Positions 19,483-29,682 of a DNA stretch of 64,000 bases are shown piece after piece. How positions within the stretch are numbered: position 1 is the first letter of the stretch; every line of letters begins with the position of its first letter. This DNA comes from Bremia lactucae. Lineage: Eukaryota > Oomycota > Peronosporomycetes > Peronosporales > Peronosporaceae. The stretch is taken from positions 1,854,469 to 1,918,468 of the forward strand of contig NC_090616.1 of the NCBI RefSeq assembly GCF_004359215.1, written 5' to 3'. Made by a program: the position numbers and the translations under genes. The notes beneath the pieces were generated by a model. It was not told the DNA's origin, did no database searches, and worked only from the letters and a program-made list of their open reading frames with translations.

Positions 19483-20150
19483 GCGGCGCTTATTGCTCTC
19501 GTGATCAAGTCCCTCCTCCAAATCATGGAGAAAGCGATCGAGTTTGTCGATCTTCGACTCTAGCTCCGACACATTGGTAGGATCTAATTTTACCTTCCCC
19601 GCCACAACCATTGGTGGATTCCCACGGTGGTCGACATTTCCTTGTTAAACGTATCCAAAATCACCGTGATGTGAAGGGGCAGCGAATGAGTTATCCTGTT
19701 CGCTGGCTCGGTTATCCACCTTCACTTGACAGCTGAAAGCCTCATTCCCAGCTGGTTGTTGTCGTTAAGGGCCTCGTCCGCAGTATGACGAGACCCATCC
19801 GATGAATAAGAAGGTCCATCAGAAAACACTCGCCCCTGGCGCTCTTAAATCGAGTGCAAAACGTCTATCGCATCGCGCATCTCGATAGAGATGCGAGCCC
19901 TTCCCCAGGGCGAAGAAAGGGAATAGACATCCCCTTTTACCCTCTTCGAGTTGTCTACACAACACGGACAGGGTCACTCCACGTGAGAAATGGAAGCCCA
20001 GCCACACGTAACAACCGATGCAATCTCGCTTGTTGTTGCCACTAAACCATCGTTGCATGAGAAAATCATCGAGATGAAAATCTTCCTCAGCGCGAAAGCT
20101 CTTCGCGCTGGAATCAAGGCCATGAAGCTTTGTCGCAAAGCCGTTACAAC
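19483..20150 (+). pseudogene. Linker end, chromodomain and 3' region of E5
   Basis: Continues E5 after the insertion: chromodomain from about 19612 (PLVDSHGG, then a stop in place of the RFLVER start) through YPVRWLGYPPSLDS-like coding to 19800. It is followed by the A-type 3' region, which stops matching after GAAGCTTTGTCGCAA at about 20140. Confidence 0.65.
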
Positions 20151-20181
20151 CGGGTCACCCCGGCGAATGCTCATCGAACCT

Positions 20182-20691
20182 TAAGGAATCGCTGACTCTG
20201 GCGTTCTCGATGACCGCGCCCACGTACTGGTGAAGACAGCGACTCGTGCATGGATGAACAAGGCGGATGATGAATCAAGGCCGGTGATGTCACTGGAGGA
20301 GAAGGCGTTGGTGGCCAGGATGAAAAAAAAAATGATGGGTGGCATCGTCCTCCAGACACTGCCAGGGTTCCTGGTGTGTACGCACTCACAGATTACGCGT
20401 ATAGCAATGCTCGATTTTTTGAAAGCGTACCTGGAAGGGAAGGTGATTGCGATCGCTTCTCCGTACGTGCGCATGCCTCAGCACATCGTTGAGAAAACGT
20501 TGCTACTCCAGCTATTGGAATGCTGTGAGGTGCAAACGGAGTCAGATGTCATGAGTCGAGATCTGTTCAAGGGTGCCAAGCGAATAAGTTACGCCGCCAA
20601 AACGAGGCGACTGGCTTTCAATACATCGGATCAAGCGGCTGTGCGAGTTGGCACGCGAAAACAATTCTTTTGCAATTCTGTTTCGCAGTAA
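20182..20691 (+). CDS. Unidentified ORF, about 169 codons
   Basis: Open frame after a TAA near 20180, with no ATG at its beginning; the first in-frame ATG is in ATRAWMNKADDES near 20254. It contains EEKALVARMKKKMMGG, GFLVCTHSQITRIAMLDFLK and LLLQLLECCEVQTESDVMSRD. The composition looks like real protein, and not like low-complexity or A-type pol. No family recognised. It may belong to the same unit as the CCHC frame that follows at 20972-21253, with frameshifts between. Confidence 0.4.
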
Positions 20692-20971
20692 GTGTCTTCA
20701 GCTGTCGTATCTGGCTACTATGGAGCGCGACGACATTACTGCTCCCTCGCTACCAGCTACGGCAAACGGGTCGATACCTATTGCACTATCAAGTTCGTAT
20801 TTTCATCAATGGAGTGGCGGCAAGCACGGTGCAAGCTATTTTTGGCGTCCAGTGTGTCATGTGCGGTCATATTCGTGTCGCGTGGATACTCACAAGGCTT
20901 GAGGCATAATATTTCAGCTTTTTGTGGCAGCTTTCGACATGGTGTCATGTCCCCAATAACTCAAGCTGGTT

Positions 20972-21253
20972 GTGCACATCGCAACTCCGACACGGAGATC
21001 TTTCTTTCCCAGATTTCGTCACTTTCAACGCGTTCCCTGTTCTACCTGCTGCTCGCCATATCACTCGAGTGCTAAGTGTGGCGGACGAGACTACAGGCAC
21101 TGTTCAAGTTCAGCATCACCGCGAGTTCACAGGTTATCCAATAGCTCCTCTTCACGTCAGTGGGTTGACGTTTTAGACGCTTGGACGTTGCCGGTCGCAT
21201 GCAGCATGTCTCTGGCCTGGCGCATACTTTGCTGGCGACCACGGCGAAGTTGA
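20972..21253 (+). pseudogene. ORF with a CCHC-like knuckle
   Basis: Frame of 93 codons. At about 21037-21080 it encodes VPCSTCCSPYHSSAKCGG, which fits C-x2-C-x4-H-x4-C as in retroelement Gag or LINE ORF1 proteins. Neighbouring frames 20670-20909 hold another Cys pair (CVMCGH). Together with 20182-20691 this could be the decayed first ORF of a non-LTR or other retroelement. No RT is visible nearby. Confidence 0.35.
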
Positions 21254-21356
21254 AGGCGAATAGCAACAAGGCCCTTCTGTGAAGTACGGTCTCGCATGCA
21301 CCTCCTCGTGCTGGGCAATCGTCCGTTTCTTTCGCGTCTCCTCATTACAGTCTCTG

Positions 21357-21535
21357 TCTATTGAAATTCTTAGTTGACATTTCTATATGAGAAGTCGGAG
21401 CTTATCTATTGAAATTCTTTGTTGACATTTCGATATGAGAAGTCGAAGCTTATCTATTGAAATTCTTAGTTGACATTTCTATATGAGAAGTCGGAGCTTA
21501 TCTATTGGAATTCTTAGTTGACATTCTTGTAGCGG
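21357..21535. repeat. 48-bp tandem repeat, about 3.7 copies
   Basis: Units start at 21357, 21405, 21453 and 21501, spaced exactly 48 bp. Each contains ATTGAAATTCTTAGTTGACA and ATATGAGAAGTCGGAGCTTA with few changes. The last unit is cut by the LTR-B start at 21528. Confidence 0.9.
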
Positions 21536-21600
21536 AGCTACCTTGCTCTTAAAATCAGCGGATTATTGAATCTAGTGCCAAGCACTCGGAATGTTAATTT

Positions 21601-21927
21601 TCAGAATTTACCCGTGAATTGGGGGTCCCGATCCGAGCCAATTGCCTTTGGCGAACCGTTTTGTTGAAACACGCGATCAATAAACAGCCTCGAATAACCT
21701 TTGCCACCAATGGAATCCGGCACAGCCGCTAAGTAAGCCATTCTGCTCAATCGGTCAACGAAGACCACGATGCCGGAGTTACCGGTCGATGGTAGGCCGA
21801 AAACAAAATCCATACTTATAAACTCTTGACAACCGATGGGTACGGGCAGACTGGCCAATGGCGTAGAAGCATGCACCGAGGGTTCAACCCGTAGGCAAGT
21901 TTCGCATATGCGAACGTAAAGACTCAT
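21601..21927 (-). pseudogene. Integrase core of B1, truncated
   Basis: 108 codons with ISMDFVFGLPSTGNSG (first catalytic Asp), VVFVDRLSRMAYLAAV and SDRDPQF (second Asp). It is cut before the third catalytic residue by the deletion that joins it to the LTR start. It is close to 57348-58481 in B2. Confidence 0.75.
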
Positions 21928-22027
21928 TTATAAAGTTTTGGCCACCAATAAATCTGGCTTACAGAGCCGTAGGTCTTTCTTTTACGAGATAACCACCAAG
22001 AACAGTGTCATGTGCCTCATAAAAAAT

Positions 22028-22575
22028 TCAGTACTTCAAATACTCATCATGAGGTACAAGGACACGCGGAGGATCCGCAGTGTCCGTGCAATAAAGCAAA
22101 AGGTTGTTATCGATAAAAAATCGATGTAACCTTGTACGCAAAAGAGCCGGCAATTGAATACCTGAATCAGAGTTCTTTAGACCTCGTAGAAGAGCTGCAG
22201 ACTGTTCATCCTTGGCGTGGGTCGAACGGATTAACTCAGTAATAAATGACATTATAGTCGTTGATTATAATTCGACCTGCGTGATAACGCATCGGCCAAA
22301 GCATTCTGCTTGCTAGGCTTATACTTCACCTCGAAAATGTATTCCACGAATAAGGATAGCCTTCGGGCCATTATCTGTGAGAGATGGGGCGACTTAGTCG
22401 CAGTGCGTAATGATGTGTGATCTGTACATATCACAAACATCTTAGAGCCGAGCAGATGAACTCTGAATTTGACGAGAGCATACTTCACAGCAAGTAACTC
22501 TTTGTCGTAAGCTGGGTAGTTATTTTCCGCAGCTTTAAGCTGTCTTGACTGGAACGCACCAACACGTTCACGCAT
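22028..22575 (-). pseudogene. Integrase zinc-binding region and RNase H of B1
   Basis: RNase H: NYPAYDKELLAVKYALVKFRV, FVICTDHTSL and PSKQNALADALSRR, typical for gypsy RNase H. The segment 22028-22252 (ITELIRSTHAKDEQ to VPHDEYLKY) is the link to the integrase zinc domain. The HRG-type zinc motif is damaged. Confidence 0.7.
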
Positions 22576-23600
22576 ATCAACGTCTGTTTGTTACAGAGCA
22601 ATGCAATTGAAAAAATCTGATGCGTCACAGACGACACTGAAAGGCCAATTTGGATTTGGCAGTGCCAGGATCGGGGCGTGGATAAGACTATCCTGAACGG
22701 CTTGAAAAGCATTATGTTCTGTGCTAGTCCAGCACCATTCTGTATCCTTTTTAAGGAGATTAGATAATGGCTTAGCCATATCAGCGTAATTTTCGCTATA
22801 TTTGTGTAAATAATTGGCGAGACCCAACCACTTACGCAAATCCTTTGATTTTTAGAAACCGGCGTTTCTACCATGGCTATTTCCTTAGCAGGATCCGGTC
22901 TAAGGCCTCGCTTTTCAATAAAGCATCCTAAGAAAGGAATTTCGTCTGCGCCAAACGTGCAATTAGATGCATTGGCGGCATACAATTTGTTTGTGCGCAT
23001 ACACTCGAGCACTGCTCGCAAATGGTCTAAATGGTATTTCATATCCGACCGACCCTGCTCCGCACGTCTATGGACAGAAATGTCATCGAAATAAGTCTTT
23101 GCATAACCTCGATGAGGGCGGAACAGTTGCGTCACTAGACGTTTAAATGTTGCCGGGGCGTTGATGAGCCCTTGTTGCATAACCAACTAATCCCATAGCA
23201 TATTGCTTGGCGTGCCAACCGCTGCAAGCGGGATATCGCTAGCTCGCATGAGCAGTTAAGAGTAACTATTAACAAAGTCAAGTGTACTATACATTGTACA
23301 TCCTACCATATTGTTCTGAAGAACATCCTTTCTAGGAATGGGGGTTTGTGCTGGTATAGTGACAGCATTAAGCTTATTAGAAGCATGTACAGTGCGCCAT
23401 TTACCACTTGGCTATTTGACACAAAATGTCGGTGTCGAATGGGGAGATTTGCTCTCTCTTACCATTCCAGCCTCGTGCTTAGCACGGAAGAAATCGTCAA
23501 TGACGTCACACTGCTCCCTTGGATTAGGTCATTGTCTTGTGACACAGTATTTGGTTCCCGGAACCAAGTCAATTTCATGACTAACACCTCTATCCGGAGG
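22485..23600 (-). pseudogene. Reverse transcriptase of B1
   Basis: On the minus strand: start around GVSHEIDLVPGTKYCVTRQ (about 23580-23520), NAPATFKRLVTQLFRPHRGY, then TYFDDISVHRRA at about 23100-23065 with an intact YFDD motif, and the thumb FGADEIPFLGCFIEKRGLRPD. A frameshift near 22850 breaks the LGLANYLHKYSENYADMAKPL part. The catalytic motif is intact here but lost in B2. Confidence 0.75.
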
Positions 23601-24720
23601 TAAAAAAAAAAACAGATGGCGGATTATTACATACCACATCTTGGAATTCCTTAATTAAGGAATGAAAGGGATCCGTAGGATCTTTAAGGATCGATGACCC
23701 ACTTCGCGCACTAAGTGCAGCTTTTGTGTCATCCAGGACAGCTTCGTCGTGAAGTGACGTTGAGTTTAACTCAACCATTGGTCGAATGACCACCATTTCA
23801 GAAAAGTCACCAGCTTTTAAGGCTCGACCGCACTCATCAATAGACATTTTGTCTAGCTCTAAAAAGAGCATGTCACGAGGGGATTGCCGCAAGGCAAACT
23901 TCCCCTCAATGTTACCGGTTGCGCCATTTACAAGCGTGTATACTTGCTCACTCATATCACTTTGTGTGGGTATACACGCTTCGTGTCCATCCTGTCTTGG
24001 AGTGGAGACAATACGCCTCCTAGAGGCCGGGACATTCGCGTCCTTGGATTTTCCAACCTGTGTTGATTCTATAAGACATGGTGTCTAATTTGATATCCGA
24101 CAAGGAGTTAGGTAACTCAACTTATTTATCTAGCGAGCATTTACATGTCACTTCACGTGCATTAGAAGAATTTGACCCAAAATGCCTTGGGGAACAGCCA
24201 ATAGTGTCATTATTGACACTCAGTATGGTGCCACCTCGGCCGACCACGCTAGGTGGACTTAGACGTGCCACTCCACGAATCTCAGGGATATTGCACCCTT
24301 GAGGTCCTGGCGAACCGCCAGCAGTGTCACTACTGACACTCAGTATGATGCCACCTCGGCCGACCAAACTCGGTGGACTAAGACGTGCCACTCCACGTAT
24401 CTCAAGGATATCGCACCCTTGAGGTCCTGGCTAACCGCCAACAGTGTCACTACTGACACTCAGTACGATGCCACCTCGGCCGACCAAACTCGGTGGACTA
24501 AGACGTGCCACTATACGTATCTCAGGGACATTGCACCCTTGATGATTCGGCGTTAGGCCAACAATGCTTTCAGCATTCAATGAATCGTTATTACAACGAG
24601 TGTCACTCTATGGAGTACGTGCCGTTTCACTTCTTTCTGCTGAGTCGGCTCAGAATTTATGTTTTTAATATTAAAGTTTATTAACTCAGACATTCCAATG
24701 TCAAAAACACTGACATACTC
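23601..24720 (-). pseudogene. Protease-RT linker of B1
   Basis: Covers 23590-23955 (YTLVNGATGNIEGKFALRQSP) and the segment with three 40-residue repeats (24181-24540). It joins the protease to RT in the Gag-Pol protein; no known domain. B2 has the same linker with a single repeat unit. Confidence 0.6.
24181..24540 (-). repeat. In-frame 120-bp tandem repeat, three units
   Basis: Units 24181-24300, 24301-24420 and 24421-24540 have an exact 120-bp period (40 codons) and each holds ACACTCAGTA and CCACCTCGGCCGACCA. On the minus strand each encodes a peptide with ARLSPPSVVGRGG and ILSVNNDT. The second and third units are more alike than either is to the first. B2 has one unit (60781-60900). Confidence 0.9.
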
Positions 24721-25110
24721 ATTTAATGTTCCGCGCCAATAGCGCTTTTGTTGCCTTGCAAAGATGAGATAACACCAAAGCTTTGCAAGGAACATTGCGC
24801 GTGGCGCCTAAGGTCTTAGACCTCCATTCGATACATAGCTCATGGTGTTCTAGCCGGGCCATACCAAAGATGACATCATATCTCGAATCCAAATCAAGGA
24901 CGAGACAGCGTTCCATACTGTCAAAGTCCAGAAAATTTATACCTAAGTTCAATGGAACTTTGGGAACAGTAACACGAGTCCCAGTCGCTAAGCGAACAGT
25001 AATTGTATCACCTTTATGCGCTTAAAGCGCCTCAACGTATTGTTGACTTCTTTAAATGGAATGGCGTCGAGCATAATTGCAAGACGCTCCTGAGTCAATT
25101 ATAATAGACC
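24719..25110 (-). pseudogene. Aspartic protease of B1
   Basis: On the minus strand the active-site motif IIIDSGASCNYARRHSI is read at about 25098-25050. The flap and C-terminal part follow with LGINFLDFDSME, LDLDSRYDVIFGMARLEHH at about 24950-24850. It cleaves the Gag-Pol precursor. The motif has the canonical D-S-G, unlike the A-type copies. A stop lies soon after the motif. Confidence 0.7.
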
Positions 25111-25193
25111 ACATATTATCAAAGCCCTTTACAGTCGCTTGAGCGACTAGCAAGCCAGACTTGAACTCTCGCCCCTAGCCATTAAGCACCGAG

Positions 25194-26281
25194 CTAAATT
25201 GAGGCTAGGTTCTGTTTATTCTCACCTCCTAGAGGTTCAACAGGACCTAGGTCTTCCCCAGAAGGGCGCCGCCCCGCACCTACTGGGTGTCGACATTTTC
25301 CTGCACCGTACGAGATCTCTGGTATAGGTCGGAGTTGGAGCTCTTTCGAGCTTTTCGCGAATTTCGTAGGGGGTAGGCCGGACGTAAATGTTTCGTGCTT
25401 CCCCACATATAACATCTACAGATAGTCTTATGCTGCCTCTTCTCCTTCCTCAACGAGGCTCAAATTTATGGGTTCCGCTTTATTAGACAGAACCCATGTG
25501 CTCGAAGAGCTTGTTCGGTTAATAGTCGCTCTCACGCGAGCAGACTTAAAGTCGAACTCGGCGCGTAGCGCTATGGCAACTGCCTTTTCAAAAGTAGCAG
25601 GATGAGATCAAAATAATTCCCTCCGGATAACGCCCTCATTGATATCCCCCATAAAGATGGGTACTACAATTGCTTCTTGCACCGGGTCTTGATGCATAGA
25701 TGCAATGAGAGTTCATAATTCCTGGACAAAGTCTCCTAGGTTCTTTTACCCTGTTGAGTCGCTAGGAGCCGTGCTCGCATGCGAAAAGCCTGATCAGGCG
25801 GTACAAATATGCTGGATATTTGCTGTTTCAGCAAATCACATTGAGGAAAAGCGTCGTTTATGGACGTGCTGCACGATAGTGCCCCCTCCATGGCTCTACC
25901 TCCAAGTTTGGAAATGGCCATAGCCACCTTTTGCCGTTTCTGTTAAGAACTAGGCGAAATCAATGGACATTTCCATATGCTTCATCCAAAAAGGAAGATT
26001 TTCTCCCTCTTTTCCCTCAAATATCTTCACATTACAGCTAGAGGGCGAGCCCTCGGCTCTGAGTCAGGTACAGAGATGTACCGGTTTGGCATAGATGCCG
26101 CTAAGTGGTCCCGTACCTGACCGATCAGAGAGGCTTCGCACCGCATGAAGGCTTCAAGCCTTGCATGTAGGACCTCTGGTCCCTGGGAAACAATAAATTT
26201 CTCGTGCTCAAACCCAAAGAAGGATTTGTGCTGGTCATAAACGGCGTGTTGCGCTTCTGACAATTCTGGAACCTCTTCCAT
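25194..26281 (-). pseudogene. Gag of B1, several frames
   Basis: On the minus strand: N-terminus MEEVPELSEAQHAVYDQHK (26281-26027), matrix/capsid-like part AISKLGGRAMEGALS and FVPPDQAFRMRARLLAT (25927-25736), and the basic C-terminal part KCRHPVGAGRRPSGEDLG (25415-25194). No clear CCHC knuckle remains. Same order as B2. Confidence 0.7.
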
Positions 26282-26330
26282 TTTCGTGAGAAATTGGCCT
26301 TGTAAAGACTTAGGTGTAGATTGACTACGG

Positions 26331-26341
26331 GTGCTACCAGG
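26331..26341 (-). promoter_or_regulatory. Primer-binding site of B1
   Basis: On the minus strand the LTR end is followed by CCTGGTAGCAC. TGGTAGCA is the start typical of primer sites complementary to initiator methionine tRNA. The same site occurs in B2 (62665-62676) and C1 (39801-39812). Confidence 0.6.
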
Positions 26342-26818
26342 TGTAGCGAAGCTACCTCGCTGCTAAAGTCAGAGGAAGACTTCAGACTCAGAGAGTCACT
26401 TAGTTCTATTGAACTAATGGGTTTAATAAATCAGGGAGTCGTACAAGCTATTAAAGCTTAAATAATCTTAGTTCAAGGAATTCAGGGGTTCGTAGAACCA
26501 AGTGGCAACTAGTGCCCAAGAGGATATACCTTAGAAAGGCTTTAATCTCTTACAGATCGCAAGCCTTAGAAAGGCACTTAACGCTTCAAGATGAAAAGGG
26601 AAAAGCACTTAATTGATTATTTAGATCTAAGAACCTTACCCTAGCTAATTTAAAATAGATTTTGGCTGCCAGATTTTTATCTGGCGGCGACCACATTTGT
26701 TACCCATAATAAATGGGATTTAAGTAACTGACTATTTTAAAATTAGATAAAAGGGTATTTACCCATAAAGTAAATGTACCACAACAACGGTTCTCCATTC
26801 GATGTGTGCTTCATTACA
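26342..26818 (-). repeat. LTR-B, complete (5' LTR of B1)
   Basis: 477 bp, reading TGTAGCG...CATTACA on the plus strand. Homologous to 55710-56187 and 62677-63154. It contains a stem-loop (TGCCAGAT with ATCTGGCGG) near 26662-26690. Confidence 0.85.
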
Positions 26819-26819
26819 C

Positions 26820-27810
26820 ACAAACTGTCGAGGGATTGATCCCTCGCGATGTTGAAGTCTAGTCACTTCAGCACTCCTCAAGTACGTGAAGAATTATTCC
26901 CCAAACGTCTTCCGACTGTGATTGCGCTATCATAGTCGGGTCCTCTACGGTCGACTCTCTACTCTACCAAGGATCATCGTGTTGCTCCTTTTGGACAACA
27001 AAATTATTCCTTGAATGTCGCCGGCTAGGCGTACATTCATGTTTCAATCTAATCAACTTATTTAAGTGGTAGACCTTCGGCGCTGCCTACGCATTCGCAC
27101 AGCCGCCGGCAGCTGACTCCACAGTGTGATTAGTAATCACACTGTGATCTTGTGCAATCGTACTAGCGACCGCACTACAAGCGAGGCCACCGCACTTATC
27201 ATAGTTCATCCACATGCTTGTGGATGCTCCAAGACGTTCATCAGGTGGCGTTCTGATTAACGGGTGGCAGGCATCTTTACGGATCGATGCTGCCAGCTGA
27301 TTCTTGGCTCATAGTTTCGAAGCCAAGGTAAACCTAGGATGACATCAAATTTGTCCATCCAAATCCAGTACGATGAATTCATTATCGTACTGTAATTATT
27401 TTAACGTGTAGTGAAATTTCTCTACGCGTTTCATTACTGTTATTGATGCGCCTGTCGCTAGACGCACCGTCATCCTCGTTGAAGTGATGTCGCGCTCAAT
27501 ATATTTGAGCCTACGACCCTCTAGCGACTGGCGACAAATAAAGTTATTCGACGCCTCACAGTCCACTAGGGCTCTAAGTGCCCAATTTTTGTCACGTTGA
27601 ACTTCAAGGTGATGAGGATACCCCATCGCCAGGTGCAGAGACACATAGTGATTGTGTGTCTGGAACAACTTTAGTCAAGAGATTTGCAAATTCTCTTGAG
27701 ATTGCTGGATCAGTAGGGCGTTGCGCCCCTACTGACCCCGACCGTTTTTTTGGCGTTGTTGCGATTCGCAAGAACGCCGGATTCGCGACCGTTGTCCTTT
27801 TTGGCGTTCT
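26820..27810 (-). pseudogene. Aspartic protease and linker start of E6
   Basis: On the minus strand: ANLLTKVVPDTQSLCVSAPGD, LVDCEASNNFICRQSLEGRR (active-site region, about 27570-27510), MTVRLATGASITVMKRV, FHYTLK, then after a frameshift the RPQACGC-like segment and the linker. The active-site motif reads D-C-E-A where D-[ST]-G-A is usual; the same D-C-E-A occurs at 41770 and 55075. Confidence 0.7.
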
Positions 27811-27885
27811 GTCCATAGTTATGTTTGTACTTCTCGGTACTGGGCGTGGGGCACTGAACTCATGAACGTAGTGTCCTAATTTTTG

Positions 27886-28640
27886 TCAGCGACTGCATTT
27901 CTGCAATCGCTTGTGGTTCGTAAAGCGAGAATTCCCGATTTCGACATTAAAGAGATCCATAGGTTCTGGACCTCCAAGCTCGTGTCGTTTTGGAGGACGA
28001 TACGATGACGAACTAGCTCGAGGCTGTCTTAAGCTAAATTCCTCCTGTTCCGCAACGGATATTGCTTCTTTAAGCGTATCCAGTATCAAGCGGAATAGGT
28101 AACACCACGCTTGCCTTGCTTGAGTTTCAGAAGCTCTGATCGAGCTCTGAACTCAGCCGTAGGCGGTTCAAACGTCTGTTTGAGCCGGGCTTTAAAAGCC
28201 TCTAGCGATCCAAAGATATTTGGTCGCGCAACTTAAGGCCTAGTGCCCAAGTTTTGGCACGATCTGCCAAATTTGACTGTGCAAATGCGACTTGCATTTG
28301 CTCGTCGACGATGTGACGAGCCCTTATGGCATCGTCCAACTCGACAAACCATCTTAGAAGGGAGTCTTCTTCGACCCCCTATACTTAGATATGTCAATCT
28401 TTAAGGTTTCCGGACGATGCGTGTGCGTCATCCCAGGTACAGGGGTCTGTACCTGCTGTGACCTTAACAGTTCTGCCTGTTGAGACTTGCAGGTTAAGCA
28501 AGGCTATCTTCTCCTTCGCCTCGTCAAGTTCATGTTGTATAAACTTGGCGATGGCTGAATGGAGGGCATCTCTGTCCAACCCGGACAGCATGGCCAGGAT
28601 GGCATCGTTCCTACGGTCGAACTCATTCGTTCCACCGCAC
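27886..28640 (-). pseudogene. Gag of E6, frameshifted
   Basis: On the minus strand: N-terminus near 28625 (LAMLSGLDRDALHSAIAKF, HELDEAKEKIALLNLQ), VPGMTHTHRPETLKIDIS, middle part with the retrotransposon-gag type WALGLK region, then EEFSLRQPRASSSSYRPPKR and LGGPEPMDLFN (28089-27886). The zinc knuckle region near 27890-27850 is degraded. At least four frame changes. Confidence 0.7.
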
Positions 28641-28744
28641 TCCTTTCTTAGAAAGGAGTAGCTATCACGCGAAACTTGATGTGTATTTCCATTACCTTTA
28701 ACATGTTTATGTTAGATGATGGAACTTTGGTCCTTGGACCCAGG

Positions 28745-29187
28745 TGTAACGGGGCACTACTGACTTGTACTGCTTCAGTACAAGTCCACTTCGCACTGCC
28801 ATAGTGCGAGTGGGCCTCACGTCACTTCACGAACACTAGTGCGTACAGAGAAGGTTTTCTCTTTAAAACACTTGCTTTAAAAAGGGTTAATTAAAAAACT
28901 GTATTAATATAATTAAGTCTTCTTGTCTATCTAATTAATACTAACATAATTATAATTTATTAAAAAATATGTAGTAAAAGTCTTATCTGTCTTTCTCTTT
29001 GCGCGCGTCAAGCGCTGACTGGGCCGCGGAGAAAGTAGATATAATGGTCTATATCTACCAATGGATAAGCCTTTAAAATATAACCATGTAAAGTAATATT
29101 CTTCAAATATTATCTACCTTTTAAATAATATATTTATTAAGAACTTTTAAGTGTTAATTTTATGTAAAAACGATTCACCCCGTTACA
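28745..29187 (-). repeat. LTR-A, complete (5' LTR of E6)
   Basis: 443 bp. The first ten bases TGTAACGGGG are the exact reverse complement of the last ten, CCCCGTTACA. On the minus strand it is followed by CCTGGGTCCAAGG, where the usual primer-binding site appears partly deleted compared with 40453. Internal sequence is AT-rich. Same family as 47399-47843, 40327-40452 and 1226-1356. Flanking bases do not form a target duplication because the 3' end of the element is gone. Confidence 0.85.
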
Positions 29188-29640
29188 AACGGTACAAAAA
29201 AGACCCACTGCGATTCGCCTATTTGAAGGTAAGCTGCACTTTCCGCGAAAGTTGGTAGAAGTAAAGAAAAAAAAATTCATCCTTAGCTTGACCGCCAAAG
29301 ACTAACTAACGTGCATGCGCAAGAGCGCACCTTCGACCTTTGTCGCTTATTTCCAGCTCAACTTTTCCCTCGTGCTCGACAGTACATTTAACATCGCCAA
29401 ACGAAACACGGTTTCTGATGTGCTCCGGGGCAAATACCCCTTTTGGTATAGCCACACCCCTCCCCGTCTCAATTGAATAAAAACGTCATAAAGTATAAAA
29501 GATTTTCAGTCAATGGGTGTATGTGCCTATACCGGTTCCCTATTTAAGAAATAAATTCTTGACGAGAATTAATTTGTTTGCATCCAGAAATATATTTTTT
29601 GGCTTAAGATTTTTTCAATAAAGCATCAAAAGGAGCCTTT
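29188..29640. other. Intergenic stretch with a short minus-strand frame
   Basis: Between the LTR and the 3' flank of ankyrin gene 2. On the minus strand 29306-29485 is open for about 57 codons without a Met (IPKGVFAPEHIRNRVSFGD, CTVEHEGKVELEISDKG, then TAG). It looks protein-like and may be the last exon or a relic of a host gene cut by the LTR. No family recognised. Confidence 0.35.
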
Positions 29641-29682
29641 GTCTCGGCTTGCAAAGCTTCTTGGTCTTGGATTCCAACTTTC

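Larger units (their letters stand above)
14421..20150 (+). mobile_element. Ty3/Gypsy element E5 (A-type), near full pol, no LTRs
   Basis: Plus-strand order: end of gag with zinc knuckle, remnant protease, linker, RT, RNase H, integrase, integrase C-terminus, a 574-bp insertion, chromodomain, 3' region. The 5' LTR and most of gag are missing. The right end fades at about 20150, before unidentified ORFs. The tract 16578-18560 is almost identical to 5103-7080 in E1. Confidence 0.85.
21528..26818 (-). mobile_element. Ty3/Gypsy element B1 (minus strand), internally deleted
   Basis: Left end: first ~35 bp of LTR-B (TGTAGCGGAGCTACC), then directly integrase core, so the rest of the 3' LTR, the chromodomain and the integrase C-terminus are deleted. 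Right end: complete 5' LTR at 26342-26818 with primer-binding site. Order on the minus strand: gag, protease, linker with 120-bp repeats, RT, RNase H, integrase. No target-site duplication is visible. The right flank is an A element interrupted in its linker. Confidence 0.85.
26819..28744 (-). mobile_element. Ty3/Gypsy element E6 (A-type, minus), 5' half
   Basis: Minus-strand 5' LTR-A (28745-29187), gag, protease and the start of the linker. It stops at 26819, where B1's 5' LTR abuts. RT and everything downstream are absent, so B1 inserted here or the two were joined by deletion. Confidence 0.8.

Noticed and set aside
20692..21075. 127-codon frame as an independent protein
   Set aside because: Overlaps three other frames of similar length and does not contain the CCHC motif; phase is uncertain.
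24181..24540. Regular repeats suggesting a CRISPR-like array
   Set aside because: Units are contiguous 120-bp copies without spacers, in coding DNA of a retrotransposon in a eukaryote.
26331..26341. Possible tRNA gene fragment near the LTR
   Set aside because: Only the short TGGTAGCA match exists, as expected for a primer-binding site; no cloverleaf could be formed.
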